Shown: positions 1-12,525 of the stretch, in pieces
Position numbering within the stretch: the first letter of the stretch is position 1
Layout: every line of letters begins with the position of its first letter
Origin: Mixophyes australis
Taxonomy: Eukaryota > Chordata > Amphibia > Anura > Limnodynastidae
Direction of reading: 5' to 3'
DNA length: 64,000 nucleotides
Assembly (NCBI GenBank): GCA_036250195.1
Contig: JAVHZZ010000011.1
Span: forward strand, 54,870,811 to 54,934,810
Notes under the pieces: model-generated
What the model was told of the DNA's origin: nothing
The model's database searches: none
The model's input: only the letters and a program-made list of their open reading frames with translations
Made by a program: the position numbers and the translations under genes

Positions 1-68
1 CTCAAAAATAAATACACAAACAGTAGGCTGCTCCAACTCCAAATGCACCAATTGCAGATGCAGACAAC

Positions 69-1005
69 CTAAGTAAACATAAGAGAAGAAGCGCCAAACA
101 TAGTGTAATACCATAAAGTTATGATACATAAATTATGTGCTTTTTAATTAATTTTTTTAATTTTTATATATGTCTTGTATAATGTATAATTTTTATTATA
201 TTGTTAAATCTACCATGATGTACTTTGATGTATATGATATGTGTGTCATATACGTCATGAGGAGATATGTGTTTTTTTGGGTCATATGTTAAATACTGTA
301 GGATCGCTTATTGTCTAGTTTATCCTCTCCACTTGTTTTATATATTTTCTATATTGTATTAAAATTGTTTTAATGGTTCTATTGTTGCCCATATGTTATG
401 GGCGGATGTGCAGGAGAGACATCTCTCTGAGCTGGCTTCATAAGGGCGGAAGTGACGTATCGCTGTGTTGGCGGAAGTGACATCACAGCTCAACAGACGG
501 AAGTCAGAGTGGTTTGGCGCATTCGCGCCTTCTGGATGTCCAGACTATTTAAGGAGATATTGTATTATGGATGGGCATTACCTTTTGATAAAGTCTTCCC
601 GACGAAACGCATTAAGGATTGAGGAGGCACCGCTTCTGTTGTCTATTCATGGTCCCCTGTATAAGAAGGATCCTTGGGATATCTGTACTTGAGGACTTGA
701 TCAGATAAGCTTTATATTCTATATTTTAATGTACGGGCATTCATTTGCTTATGCACTCGGATGTGTAATAAAACCTTTTTAAACAGATACATGGGCATAC
801 TACACTATGATTTTATTCTTTGAGTTCTAGTGAATCTATGAACCTGTTATCTCTTGAGGAGGATCTGGAATCGGATTGAATTACTAATCAGATAAGACTG
901 ATTTATTTATACATCTGGTACGCGGCTTTTAAAGCACATCATTTATGTATCATAACTTTATGGTATTACACTATGTTTGGCGCTTCTTCTCTTATGTTTA
1001 CTTAG
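69..1005. mobile_element. Non-autonomous TIR element, ~0.94 kb, with ~80-bp inverted ends
   Basis: The first ~80 bases (from CTAAGTAAACATAAGAGAAG) recur inverted at 923-1005, so the block has long terminal inverted repeats around a ~770-bp core. The core has no credible coding frame. It carries a TATA-like TATTTAAGG at 546-554 and, 50-60 bp later, CGAAACGC at 603-610, a module found in other repeats of this window. No clear target-site duplication is visible at either edge, so the superfamily is not assigned. The small ORF at 465-692 overlaps this promoter-like part and is probably not a gene. Confidence 0.75.
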
Positions 1006-3990
1006 AAGTTCCCAAGGCGCCTGGAGATAAGTGCTAACAGTCTAATGGTATGGCCAATAATGATGCAATTTGTAAGAACATGCATTTAAGTAGAAACATA
1101 TGCAAAGGAGCATCAGTGCACAGATATATAAAAAAAATTCTGAATGTACACAAACTAAAATGTATTACTTTATAAACTAGACGACAGTCTGCTAGTAGAG
1201 ACGAGTGCAGTCTGTTAATAACTGTAGCCACAGAATAGTAAATAAAATGTCCACATAGTAGGTAAAAGTTCCACAATGGTCCGTATTATAATGTATCCTC
1301 TTAATAAGTTATGGTGTTCAAAAGGATACTATGCAAACAAAGTCTATTGCATGTAAGAAAAACCTTTGAAAGGCAGAAGGCAGTGTCGGCAGGTAACATC
1401 AGGGCATTGGTAATATTTTACGCTCTCCCTCTCTGTGGATAGATACCCGGGATTCCCGCTCCTACTTGGCGTCCTTCTGATGCGGGCCACACTTGTGGGC
1501 TGTCTCCACATGTGTCCGTGGATGCCTGGATAGCGATAGCTATAGAAATCTTCTGTGCATGCGCATGCAGCAGTGTAGGCGCTCATAAGCTCAGTCTTCA
1601 ATGCACGCATCCGAAAACGGTTCTCTTGTAAAAGTTCAAAGTGTAGGTGGTTAAAACAGCTGTTAATGATCTGTATGCTCAATTTCCGATATGTATGCTC
1701 AATTTTCAACGCGTTTCACTGAGTAATGGCTTTGTCAGGGAAAGTTGAATATGGTTGTCTGTCCCCACCTATAAATAGGCTGGTCTAATCTGCAGCCATA
1801 CTCTGATTGGTCAGACTTCGATTTAACAGTGTAACACAACCAAGTCCCATTGTAAATTTGCCAAAAATAGATCAAAAGCAAAAGAAAAATAAATGTTCTT
1901 TAGAACTATTTAGCCATCCACAGACATATCTGGAGACAGTCCACAATTATGGCCAGTATCAGAAGGATGCCAAGTTCTCTGCTCTCTGGCCCAAGACAGT
2001 TGGAATGACCTAAATCCTCCAGCTCTCCAATTACTAAAGCTAGGCTAAATAGGCTGGAAATTTAGGTGCTATAATTAGATCTTTTGGGATGACTAAACCC
2101 AATTAATTGTTTTTGCATTGTTGGAGACAGTCTAGACACCCCAGAGAACTATAGCCCTTTTGAATTTGAATAATTGATCTTTTTTCCCTAGAAATCAGAT
2201 AAATCCTGCAGTTGGATATCTTTGAATGAAGGTATCCAAAAAAGAGTAATAAATTGTCTGCATGTATTACTCTTTTATTTTGGATAAAGCAAAAGATGTA
2301 GAGCCATAAACTCACACAGTTTGGGAGAACTCACCTCTGCCAGTCTTTCAACATTTAGTTAACTGAGGGCAAGTAATTTGCCCGAAGGTGCATAAGAGCC
2401 CAGGTTGTTGAAGATCCTACATTGGTGTCTTGCAAAGTTAATGTAGCGTGTGTGTACTCACCAATAAATGACTCACCCAGTCACTAGTAATAGTTTCAGA
2501 ATTGTATGTTCAACCTGTTTTCCTCTTTCAGAAAGGTTTCAGGGTGGCAGTAGGCATGCCAATTGGCAGCCATATGTGACGCATACGTATGGTGGTGGAG
2601 CACTCACCCTCAAAAGGGAGACTCATCATTAGTAACACTTTCCCATTTGTGTGGGCGGGTCCCAGCTCTGAGCCAAATGGGGGAGAGTGGGGCTTCACGG
2701 CCTAGAAGCATCTGGGTGCATTTGATCGCCACACCTTATATTTGAGGAATGGCTGATAGCTGATTGGCTTGTGCTTTTTGTTTGCCAACAATCAAATTGA
2801 TTGAATTCCATACATTTGTGACCTTTTTCTGCCAGCAAACTACCTGTGCATTTATTTCTTAAGTTAAGTGAATGCTTATCAAAGACATTATGCAAGGGTA
2901 ATTTTGATCAACTGCTAGGCAGCTAATATGTCCCAATGTTGATGACTCTGAGAAAGAGATATTTGAACAGCACTGTGTCAGTTTCTAACACAGGCTATAA
3001 TAATATTCAGGGCTGCGGGTCTATCCAATCAGTGCCTGTTTAGGAAACTGACTCAATGCTGTTTGAATATGAACAGTTCCTGGTTGTCAACGCTTGGACA
3101 AGACAAGAGATGTTACAGTGCTGTTAGGCTTGGGTTCTCCTGAACTTTGGGAGGCACAAAAAAAAGGCACAAAAAACTGCCACACTTCCGCTACATTGTA
3201 AAGGGGGCATATTAAATAAAAATAAAAGAGTAGCTGGAGTTGTCCATTAACTCTTTGCATGTTTGTTTCTGAAAGTTTTTCGCCTTTGGATGTTGTTATT
3301 GTTGCAGATATTACTGAATAACTGCCTAGCTATTGTGTTGTACTTAATACAGCATATATCTAATAATAGCTTTATATAATTGTATATAATAAAATACAAC
3401 ACATTCTTGGGTCATAGGATCTTCACATTTTACATCCAGGGGCCAAAGCTGGCAATAGCTCTGCTTGTTTGGCCTGCAAAAATGGAATACTTGCCAGCTT
3501 TGCATGGGGAAGCCTATTAAACAAGCATTCCATCTCACGATGGTGATAACAGAGGGGTAAAATTGAAAAATTCTTTATTATTTGAATAAAGCATGTTGGG
3601 CTTTTAGTTCCACTGCACATGCACAAACCAGCTAGCTGTGCCACTCCACATCCCATGAGACTGGCCAAGCAAGGTGATAAGTTAACCTTTATTGATAAAT
3701 GGAGGTGACAAGTGATTTTTTTATCACTGTGATAACCTGTGAAACAAATCTTTTTTATCACCACATATTGATAAATATGCCCAATAGCATTTATTGAAAA
3801 TGTAAGTGGCTGGTCATGTGTTTGCTAATGTGATGTCAGGTCTGCTCCAGTTGACAAAATACTTTGCAAAATAGAAGGTTGTTTATTCAGTAAATTGCAT
3901 TTCACACATATATGTGTAACACAGGCTAATATAATGTGTCTTGAAATACTTCTGAAATCTAATTACAATTCAATTTTAAACTTCATACAG
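1006..3990. other. MCAM intron or upstream sequence, no gene recognised
   Basis: This AT-rich stretch holds no exon I can support. Around 1690-1800 sits a repeat fragment on the minus strand containing a TATA-like box (1768-1779) and, downstream on that strand, GAAACGCGTTG (1708-1718). The remaining open frames are short, lack family resemblance and have no splice context. The upstream Ig-domain exons expected for MCAM were not found here and are presumably to the left of the window. Confidence 0.5.
1690..1800 (-). promoter_or_regulatory. TATA plus CGAAACGCGTTG-type module in a repeat fragment
   Basis: Read on the minus strand, a CCTATTTATAGG box (1768-1779) is followed about 50-60 bases later by CCTGACAAAG and GTGAAACGCGTTG (1706-1740). 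The same order and spacing occur in other repeats at 545-612, 50409-50480, 52857-52930 and 53515-53589. Promoter function is inferred from layout only. The boundaries of the parent repeat are not resolved. Confidence 0.4.
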
Positions 3991-4026
3991 GACCTGTAAC
4001 CACAACTGATTTTGGCACCAGCTCAG
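3991..4026 (+). CDS. MCAM: MCAM stalk mini-exon 1 (36 nt)
   Basis: A CATACAG acceptor precedes and a GTATGT donor follows a 36-nt stretch that reads through in phase 1: two bases, eleven codons (PVTTTDFGTSS), then one base. It is rich in Thr and Ser, as expected for the extracellular stalk between the last Ig domain and the membrane span of MCAM. The final G joins the AA that opens the next mini-exon (10035) to make Glu. The exon length is a multiple of three with matching phases, so it could be skipped without breaking the frame. Assignment rests on splice sites, phase and position upstream of the clear membrane exon. Such a short exon cannot be proved from homology alone. Confidence 0.6.
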
Positions 4027-5088
4027 GTATGTATGTTACAAAATGAGACCTTTACTGTCAAACACAAGCAAATTGTGCACGTAAATTCAAATACAAAATC
4101 ACAATCGTTTTGCTGGTTTATAAGCTATGTTAGAAATTGGAATAAGATGACTAATTTGTCTTCATGGATTTAAATAAGAACCACTGTTGTCATCTGTTTG
4201 AGTTACATAAGCCTGGTTTTCTTATTATGCTTTTACCCAGTGCTGGTTTATGAAAGAGTAATGAATGGAAAATGAATGTCAGAGTGATAAACAAGATAAT
4301 CTTCAGGAAAAAGTATGTTGCAGACAAAGTAAAACCTGAACAAAAGTTATTTAAAAGGTAGAATCCCGATTGGCCAAGAAATCAGTGAAAGTTTTGAAAA
4401 TACTAAGATTTCTTCCTAGTAAATGGGCAAATGTTATAAAAAAGGAAACTGGAAGACGGGCAATAAAACAAGATATCAATACTAAAAATATCTGCAGAGA
4501 ATTGCAGTCAGGCAGTGCCTTATGCCTAGCCACTTGGACTAAAATGTGTGTTGGACCACCCAAGATCTACCTCATCCTTGACAGTTTCTACATTTCCCAG
4601 ATTACTGGGTTCTTTTTCTGAATTTTGCTGCCTTAATCTGCTCCAGGATCAAAATCACCCTGAAAGTGAGATCACCTAGAATTAATTTATCACATTGACT
4701 CAGATTTCACTAGTTCCTCCATTTGCTCTTTCAAAGTGCAGAATACTTTTGAAATAAAATAAAATTGAACATGACTACAATACCTATTACAGGCAAGCTA
4801 AGAGGAAAAACTTTGCAAGTTTTGCAGGATTCTGAATAGACGAGAAAGCTCCTATTTGGCCCAAGTGCTAAGTTACAGTATCAGTGTCCAATTTGGCCAA
4901 CTAGGTAAACGGCCAAATTGAGCAAGATTTCATTGTTGGGCTCATGGGCCAAACAGCCTGATCTCTGCTGGGTTCCCTGGGACCAGTTAATGTGGTTGTT
5001 CCACTGGCTGATAGTGCCCATGTTCTGGCTGCATTTACTAAACATGCCCAATCATCAAGCGAGCAATATTGGTCAATTTCGTGTCTAA
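4027..5088. other. MCAM intron, nothing recognised
   Basis: AT-rich intronic sequence between the first mini-exon and a MITE. The short open frames on both strands show no family features. I see no RNA gene and no strong repeat structure. Confidence 0.5.
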
Positions 5089-5405
5089 GGGCCTGATTCA
5101 TTAAGGAAAGTAAAGCAAAAAATGAAAAAAATTTAGTAACTTTACACATTGGCAATACCTTACTGCATTGGAGGAGGAGGTAAATTTAAAATGTGATGGC
5201 AGATTTATAGTATGTCCTAGATCAACTTTAAATTTCAATGTACAATAAAGCTATCAAGTATGTGTGTGCTACATGAAAAAACAGCCAGTATTTATCTTAT
5301 GTGCAAAATAATAAACTAATATGCACCCCTTGCTTTGTAACATGGTTTTGTCCAGGAGAAAACTTACTCATTTTTTTGTCTTACTTTCCTTAATGAATCA
5401 TGCCC
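5089..5405. mobile_element. MITE with GGGCCTGATTCATTAAGG ends
   Basis: The start GGGCCTGATTCATTAAGG plus AAAGTAAAG is mirrored at the end (CTTTCCTTAATGAATCATGCCC), giving ~30-bp inverted ends around an AT-rich non-coding core. A second copy lies at 7040-7341 and fragments or relatives at 12291-12525, 20858-20970 and 60977-61110, so this is a local family. Sequence similarity between the first two copies continues a few bases past the right end (ACAGTGTTTA), so the exact boundary is uncertain. Confidence 0.75.
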
Positions 5406-7039
5406 ACAGTGTTTAAATGCCACTTTCTTATTGTGATAAGGTAACGGAATTGTAGATAACAGATAACTATCACTTATCTGTAGGCATGTACAAACACCCC
5501 TTTCTTAGAGATATCATGTTCCATTTAGAGTGCTGTAACAACAGTAAAGGAGATTTATGGCAAACAAATAAATTATTTAATTTTTTTGTGTTTTTAAATA
5601 CTTATTCAGAGAGACACACTAGTCACACAAAAGGACCTTAATCCCAATTAAGTTAATATATTTTTGAATGCAATGGCCCAATTAGTTTTCTGCTTTATTG
5701 ATAACCTTTCTGACACTGACACTGGAGATGCTTCATTTTAAAGAAAGGCTGTCAAGAGTCGCTTCAAATAGTAGCTATATACCAAATAAAAGTAGAATAT
5801 TTTAACAGCGCACTAAGGCAAATTTACAAGCTGCAAAACAGTGCTATTTTTTACCCATAATATATTTGGGTGCACACCTACTTCCCAGTTCTGATAAGCC
5901 TCTTAGTGCAAATGGTCTGTGCGACTATATTCGGGCCTGCAGATGCAGGTGCAGGTACAGATGGAGAAAAAATCATAAGCTCTGCCTAATAAATACTTTA
6001 GGACCAACCTCTTCATTTTAACTTTTTATTTTTGCTAAAATAAATAAAGCTTGTTTGAATCTCCTTTATGTCCTAAATAACGTTTTTGTAACATTGACAG
6101 GAATTCACTTTCTCCTATAATTTTGTGCAAGAGGTGTCTCATTGATGAAAAGGCCTCTGCCATCTTCAAACACCTGTAAAAATCTATTCCCGCTTGTGGT
6201 CCCCACTAATCTAGAAACGCCATTCAAGTTTTGTTTGGTTTATTTGTTTTTTTCTTTACACACTATATATACTGCGAGATAGAAATTCGGATTTCACCCT
6301 GTCCCTTGTTTTACTTTCTGTACCTCCCCCTTCCGTATTCCACTTTTTTTTAAATAAAAATATAAATTGCTTTTAACACAGTGTCAGTACCTATGTGTTC
6401 CAAAAGTTTGATGTACCAATAACAGAACAGGGAATATTTATAGTGTGTATCTATGAGCTGATCCCACGTTTTCTCCAGAAACCAATAACTCTATTTTTAC
6501 AGGTGTTCATATGTACAAGCTTGGGTAAATGCTAGTGTGTACATATCCTTAGGCATGTAAGGTTTGCTGTTAACCTAGCTGTTTAAGCAGTTCTGTGGAA
6601 CAGCATTTGACATGTGTGCTTTGTACTTGAGCCAAAATAAGTGCACCTAGATAATATTCAATGAGCAAGGCTCCAATTCATTCAGTTTTAACCTAACCTT
6701 TGCATAACCGCAAATTACGACATCTTGTACCCAACGGGCACAGGAAAATAGAGTATAAAGAAAAAAAGAGTATTTGTGCTACCAATTCATATTTTTTTAG
6801 ATGTCTAAATTACCATTATTATAGTAACACATGATAAATAGAATAGCTTTGTTACCTACTTTTACCGTATGATGAATGCAGCTTGGATATCTGTCAAAAA
6901 TACAGATTATTGATCTTTACTGTATATACTGTGTCAGTACATACTGACACTTTTTCAAATGCATCATACACCGAACATAGAACTAGGAATATTTACAGTG
7001 TATCAAGAGTCTAGAAAAATGTAATTATGTATTGACACA
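5406..7039. other. MCAM intron, nothing recognised
   Basis: About 1.6 kb of AT-rich intron with no convincing exon, RNA gene or mobile-element hallmark. Runs such as A/T homopolymers occur but nothing structured. Confidence 0.5.
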
Positions 7040-7341
7040 GGGCCTGAGTCAAAGCATAGAAAAGAAGTAAATTTGCACCTAGGCAAAACATGTTGCATTT
7101 GAGGGGAGATAAATTTAAACTGTGGGTACAAATTTATAGTTGGGACAGGGCATGTCCTCGATCCACTTTAAATTTCAGTGTAAAAATAAAGCTATCAATT
7201 ATTTGTCTGTTAAATGAAAAAACAAACACTTTTTAACTTATGTGCAAAATAATAAACCAATTTGCACCCCTTGCATTGTAACATGGTTTGTCCTGAAGAA
7301 GATTTACTCCTTTTTTTTTGCCTTACTTTCCTTAATGACCC
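7040..7341. mobile_element. Second copy of the GGGCCTGA MITE family
   Basis: Starts GGGCCTGAGTCA and ends CTTACTTTCCTTAATGACCC. The interior shares long stretches with the copy at 5089-5405, for example TATGTGCAAAATAATAAACC and the TCCACTTTAAATTTCAGTGT block. The left inverted end is eroded compared with the other copy. Non-coding. Confidence 0.7.
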
Positions 7342-7828
7342 ACAGTGTTTACTCTAGACATCAGTTACCTTTCTTTACACTCCTGTCCATATGTAGGGTA
7401 CATGACCATGCAGTAGGCAAGTATTTCTGGATACTTAGCTGTTTATGTAGAAACTAGCAATAGAATGGGAGGTCTTTGTTCCAATCATCATATCTTTACA
7501 GCTCTGTGCTCCTTGGAGACCTGAAATTTAGAAGGATATCAAGAACTGTAAAAGTATCCAAAGAATACAATGCTACAAAAATGCATCTGTTCTCAGGTAG
7601 TCATCACACAGGAGACTTAAACAGTGGCAATTTTTAAATAATACATATGCTTTAAAACAGATCTATTTTTCCACAAGAATTTACCACAAAAACACTTTTG
7701 TAAGTATGACTTATGAGGAAATCCTATGTGCCTCAATTTGGACATGAATCAGAATCAAACAGCCATATGAAAAGAGATCTGAGAGGTTACGCATAAACTT
7801 CGTGGAATAATTTGGAATAAATTCTCTG

Positions 7829-8212
7829 TTAAGCTGGGTACACACTACAGAATGTTCCACCAACTTTTTATGCCGATCGATTTTACATGTGATCGATGGT
7901 CCAATCGCTCGGTCCATGGACTGCATACACACTTGTTTAGGACGATAAAGGGAAGAGCGGACGTCCCTTTAGCGACTATTTACAGCCATGTTGTCGTGAG
8001 CAATGACTGTAATTTCGTACACAATGGAAACGAGATTGGAACGAAAATAATTAACGATACGACCAACCAAATGAGGCTTCAATCGTCCACTTGGGAAGAC
8101 TTTTGACCATCGTGTCACAACTCACACTGACCCGACTTTTGAACGAGCAGTCGTATGTCGGCTGATTGAGCCGATTATTGGACGAAAACCGTGTAGTGTG
8201 TACCTAGCTTAA
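7829..8212. mobile_element. TTAA-flanked MITE (piggyBac- or Kolobok-type)
   Basis: TTAA at 7829-7832 is followed by GCTGGGTACACACTAC, and the inverted form GTAGTGTGTACCTAGC ends at another TTAA (8209-8212). TTAA duplication with short inverted ends is the mark of piggyBac and Kolobok DNA transposons. The ~376-bp interior is richer in CpG than the flanks and has no transposase, so the copy is non-autonomous. Which of the two superfamilies mobilised it cannot be told from the ends alone. Confidence 0.8.
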
Positions 8213-9629
8213 GTAATAGATCTGATACATTTTAAAGAGTATTATATACATTTAAGGATATCAAGGACAGATATTAGACAAATTTGTCGTCTAGAGTATT
8301 GGGTGTCACACTATATCTTTGGTCTTAAAAAATAAATAATTATTAGACATCAGTTATGAGATTTGAGGTTTGTTAGCAGTTTTCACCCATCTTCTCAGGG
8401 CATCCATGTTTCTCTGTCCTGAAACTCTTTATTGCCATGAGCTAGATAGAAATGTGTGACTGGTGAGATTTTGAGATTAGAGTTGTTTAGGTCAAGGTTA
8501 ACCTGCCAGACAGAATAGCTAGTGAGTATATAGCTTAAATTGCTGACTCCACATTCCTAGATATGGAAAGGGCTTTGTAAAATGTAATGGCCTTTGTGGG
8601 ATGAGATATTTAAAATTGAGCTTATTTAGTGGAGAATGCACATTTACAGGGGCATTCACCGAGTGGTGGTCACACATCTATCTCACTTTTACAAGTTTTT
8701 GGAGGTCATCCTATACTATATTCAATTAGAAGCAATTTATTTTACAATCCAGGCAAATGATGTGTGTATGCACATTTATATTCGCAGAAATATCAGTATA
8801 CTAAAATTATTCAGATACACGAAAGTGAAAAATGTAATGAAGATAGTTACAAGGGGGCTGTTGCCGTGTTGGTTGTACACGCATTTTCTGAGTGTAAAAT
8901 ATGAAAATGTGTACGGCACATGCATACAAAAGTGTACATAAAAAGTGTACATCCATATGCATATTTGAAGACCTTACGCTTGGAGTGAAGAGAGAGGTGG
9001 GATAGGGGAGGAAAGGGTTATGCAAACGCCGACCTAGTACAGTAAGGGCGTATTCGCATAATTACAATTGAAGGCAGACTGCAAAGAGACGAATGTATGC
9101 CTGTCATAATCTTCATTAATTGTGGGTGCCTGGGGTCTGGCGCAAATACACGCTGATGTTGGCCAGCAGATTGAGCTAACTGCTTCTGATTGGGAATTCA
9201 CTTCTGAAGCTATTAGGTGCTTTCTTCATTGATCACGGGGGTATTTTAAAAGTATTATTTTTCATTTTCATTCATACATGAGAATGATTATTATAGTTGC
9301 ATTATTAGAGGGGTTTTTTATTTAAATCAAATCTAACAACAAATCTGTTTTTTTATCAAAACAAATGTAGCAAATCTTTCTTGTGCTGGTGCTCTGGTTG
9401 GTTGTGTTTCTAGGTATATGTACACCTGGCATAAACCTGGTGCGTAGAGTACTATCATAGACTTGGTTGCATCTTGAGAGGCTTGTGACTTTTTAGAACT
9501 TATTTTTTGAACGTCTATACGTCCAGCTCGACATCAGCCCCGACTCTCATCATTAATTCCAGTAGGCATATTTTAATCAATAATCATTTTAATATGTGTT
9601 TTTTGAGTGTAATAACTATCAAACATTAA
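8213..9629. other. MCAM intron, nothing recognised
   Basis: AT-rich intron. The overlapping frames at 8636-9025 have no recognisable domain and no codon signature of a gene. No RNA gene or mobile-element ends seen. Confidence 0.45.
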
Positions 9630-9845
9630 GGGGAACATTCAATTAGTAAACAAATTGCTGCGTTGTGTTCCGGAACGGCCGTGAGACACTATGCAATGAT
9701 TTGTTTTTAGTGAAAGTAATGCTTACTTTTGCTCGCGCACCATAGAGGTGAAAGCAAAAGTAAGTCTTACTTTTACGGTATAAATGGTAATAAAGCGCGC
9801 CCGCGATGTTCTCAGGAACATCATGTGGCCAATTGAATCTGCCCC
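9630..9845. mobile_element. Short MITE with GGGGAACATTCAATT ends
   Basis: The left end GGGGAACATTCAATTAG is mirrored by CCAATTGAATCTGCCCC on the right, about 15 of 17 positions pairing after allowing mismatches. The flanks read TAA and TAG, compatible with but not proving a 3-bp TWA-type duplication. The core contains an internal inverted repeat around AAAGTAA/TTACTTT. Non-coding. Confidence 0.6.
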
Positions 9846-10034
9846 TAGGTACTGTATGTTTTTCATGAGTGAAGAATCGTATTTGCCTCTTTTGTTTAAT
9901 AGCCAGTAAATAAAGTGTCATTGAAGTGTTAGTTGTCTTACTGCTTGTAAAAGCAATACTATCAGATAACTTACAATTTGAAGTTTTCAAAATTAATCGC
10001 CTAATTTGAATCTTTTTCTCACTTTGCCTTACAG

Positions 10035-10070
10035 AATCTGGAGCCACGGTAGTTCCTATCACCAACACAG
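10035..10070 (+). CDS. MCAM: MCAM stalk mini-exon 2 (36 nt)
   Basis: A pyrimidine-rich acceptor ending TTACAG and a GTAAAT donor bracket exactly 36 nt. Phase is 1 in and 1 out, the same as the mini-exon at 3991: AA completes Glu with the preceding G, then SGATVVPITNT, and the last G joins GC of the membrane exon to give Gly. The product is a short Thr/Val-rich stalk segment. Because both mini-exons are symmetric, inclusion or skipping would vary stalk length by 12 residues at a time. Evidence is splice sites and phase; there is no domain to recognise. Confidence 0.65.
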
Positions 10071-11208
10071 GTAAATAAGCTTTAGATGAGACTGTAAGAA
10101 CAACTGTAAAAATGGCGACACACGGCTCGTTCCTGACAGGAACAGGATATTGGCCAAATCGGACTAAATCCAGTTGTTCAGGGTATATGTTGAATAGTTG
10201 TGTCTTTTATAGCTTCATTCCTTTGTTGGAATGATATCAAAGCAAAGAAATTACCTTTTTCTTTATCTATGGAATGTTTGAAGACACTTCTGCAACCACT
10301 TTAAGTAGATTTGGCCAAAGAAACTGAATGGATTGCAGTTGGCAAAACACCTTTCTCTACATGACTATGCAGTGTCAATTGTGTCAATTCCACTCTCTTC
10401 CACTGACATGATAAAATACCTGTAACTCATTGAGAATTGACACCGACATTTGTGTGAATTAAAATTGGCCACATCATTTATCAATTAAATAAATGGAGAA
10501 AGCAGATAGTATCACATGTTTTTAACCAAAAATACTGTATATAACTCCCTATATAAAAAAACATAACTGTAATTGTCACAACCCCTTTAAAAGTGACCCT
10601 CCCAAATCTGAGCAGCACGCCACACACCAAATGTTTTCTCCACTTCACCTGAACACCACACGGCTTAATCAATCTCCATCAAATGCACCCTTTCTCTGTT
10701 AAAAAGACCATCCACTGAATGTGTCTAACCACCACACCCTAGTTACAGAACAGTTTCCCTTCAGCCTGTTCATTTTAATCCTTGCTTGGTTCACACTTTT
10801 ATGATATCTGGGGTGCTACCAGCATCTCCTTACCAACATCTCTGACTCTACCATTGTAGTGTTGGTAGAAAACACACCCATAAACTTAACAGGTCCTCCT
10901 TCTTTACTTATTAGTTCCCTCATAAGTCCCACTGCAAAATCATTACAGATGGTAAGCCTCTGCATGCCTACTAAAAGCTGGCAACACATCATTCCATTTC
11001 ATGGCAAATATGCCTAGCCATCTGACTACCACCTCACCTCTTGCAAATCCCAACAGCTTTCTCGCGACCTAGAAAACTTAGGCATGACAGAAAATCCACA
11101 CCAGGCAGTAAACAAATAGACCATAGCAGCAAATAACTATTTTCAAAAGTAACATTTAAAACACATATGCTACTCATGATAGCATACCAAGCAAACCAAC
11201 TTAAGTGT
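10071..11208. other. MCAM intron with an unidentified decayed antisense stretch
   Basis: From about 10480 to 11190 the minus strand reads as a coding-like but stop-ridden sequence that I could not place in a family. It may belong with minus-strand material at 11960-13300, since the hAT element at 11217-11952 would separate the two parts. No functional gene is claimed. Confidence 0.3.
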
Positions 11209-11216
11209 CTTTTAAG

Positions 11217-11952
11217 TAGAGATGGACGGGCTCGGTTCCCCGAGATCGGAACCCACCCGAACTTCGCCTACCCCAGGCTCGGTACTCTCCCACCCATTCC
11301 GATTCTAAATCGAGGCAAAACGTCATTGTGACGTAGTCGGATCTCAGAGCTCGGTTCTCACAATATTTGAAATGCATAAATACCCGCCTCCACAGCAATC
11401 CATCGCCATTTGACAGAGGGAGAGAGCAGGGTTAGGTCACAGGCTGTATTAGAGCAGGAACAGAGCAATCATTTTACACCTTATTCTTTCTATTATTATT
11501 TCAATTCCATTCTATTCAATTCTATTATTATTACCAATTCTATTAGCAATTGTTAGAGCAGGAAGAGAGGAGGATAGAGGAGGCATTTTTTTCCATATTT
11601 TGCACTACAAGTGCTTTGGGGTGTCCCATATTCCCCAGTGTGAAACAATAATTTTTCTGGCTGCCAAAAGTCATATTTAGCAGCAGTATCTATCTATACA
11701 ATATTTTGCACTACAAGTGCTTTGGGTGTCCCATATTCCCCAGTGTGAAACAATAATTTTTCTGGCTGCCAAAAGTCATATTTAGCACTAAATTAGGTTA
11801 TTTTAGGCCCAAAAAAGTGATTTTTAAACAAAATTGCAAAACAGAACCAAACAAAACCAAAACATGCAAGGGTGGTTTTGCCAAAACCAAAACCCGAAGG
11901 TAATCCAGATCCAAAACCAAAACCAAAACACGGGGGTCAGTGGGCATCTCTA
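11217..11952. mobile_element. Non-autonomous hAT element with 8-bp TSD
   Basis: The element starts TAGAGATGGACGGG and ends GGGCATCTCTA, a hAT-type inverted terminus. It is flanked by perfect 8-bp duplications CTTTTAAG at 11209-11216 and 11953-11960. Inside, a ~106-bp unit starting ATATTTTGCACTACAAG is repeated in tandem (11595 and 11701). Near the right end is a run of CCAAAACCAAAAC-type repeats. No transposase frame survives. A related left end, TAGAGATGTTCAC with similar Q-rich-looking CCAAAAC complement, appears at 44174. Confidence 0.85.
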
Positions 11953-12290
11953 CTTTTAAGCCACGTATCCCAATTTTCATCTCCTTCACCAACTTCATTA
12001 CACCATAATCCCTCACATCATCCTCTTTTCCTGTTAATCTACTTCCTTTAAATAAGGCCATGTAGCCACCTTTTTTAAAAAAGATTCTTGAAGTAACCCT
12101 ATGTATACTCTACTTTGTCACCAGGTACCCATAACTAACAACAATTTGGGACTTACATAGTATCAAAAGTAACTTGATTCCCTTCTCCCAACATGTTATT
12201 TGTCTTGTCATGTAAATCCCAACTATCAGCCTCTGTTCCTACTATAATTCAAAGGAATGTCTAAGGACAAGCCCAGCTGAGAAATACAGG

Positions 12291-12525
12291 GCCTCATTTA
12301 TATTTGCAGATAGATTTAGAGTTGGAAATGGGGTGCATTTTAGCTCAACTCTAAACTGCAATGTTAAAATAATGCATTACATTATTTGTGCTCTACATGC
12401 AAAATCAGGCAGTATTTTCCCTACATGTAAAAAAATTGCATTGGCAGCCCTTCTATTGCAATATGGATTGTCCATGGGCAAATTTGCACCTTTTAACTGG
12501 ATTTGTTCCTAATTGTAAAGGACAC
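12291..12525. mobile_element. Diverged relative of the GGGCCTGA MITE family
   Basis: It begins GGGCCTCATTTATATTTGC and contains the family words AAATTTGCACC, GCAATATGGATTGTCC and ATGCAAAATCAGGCAGTAT in the expected order. The right terminal repeat is eroded, so limits are approximate. Confidence 0.4.
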
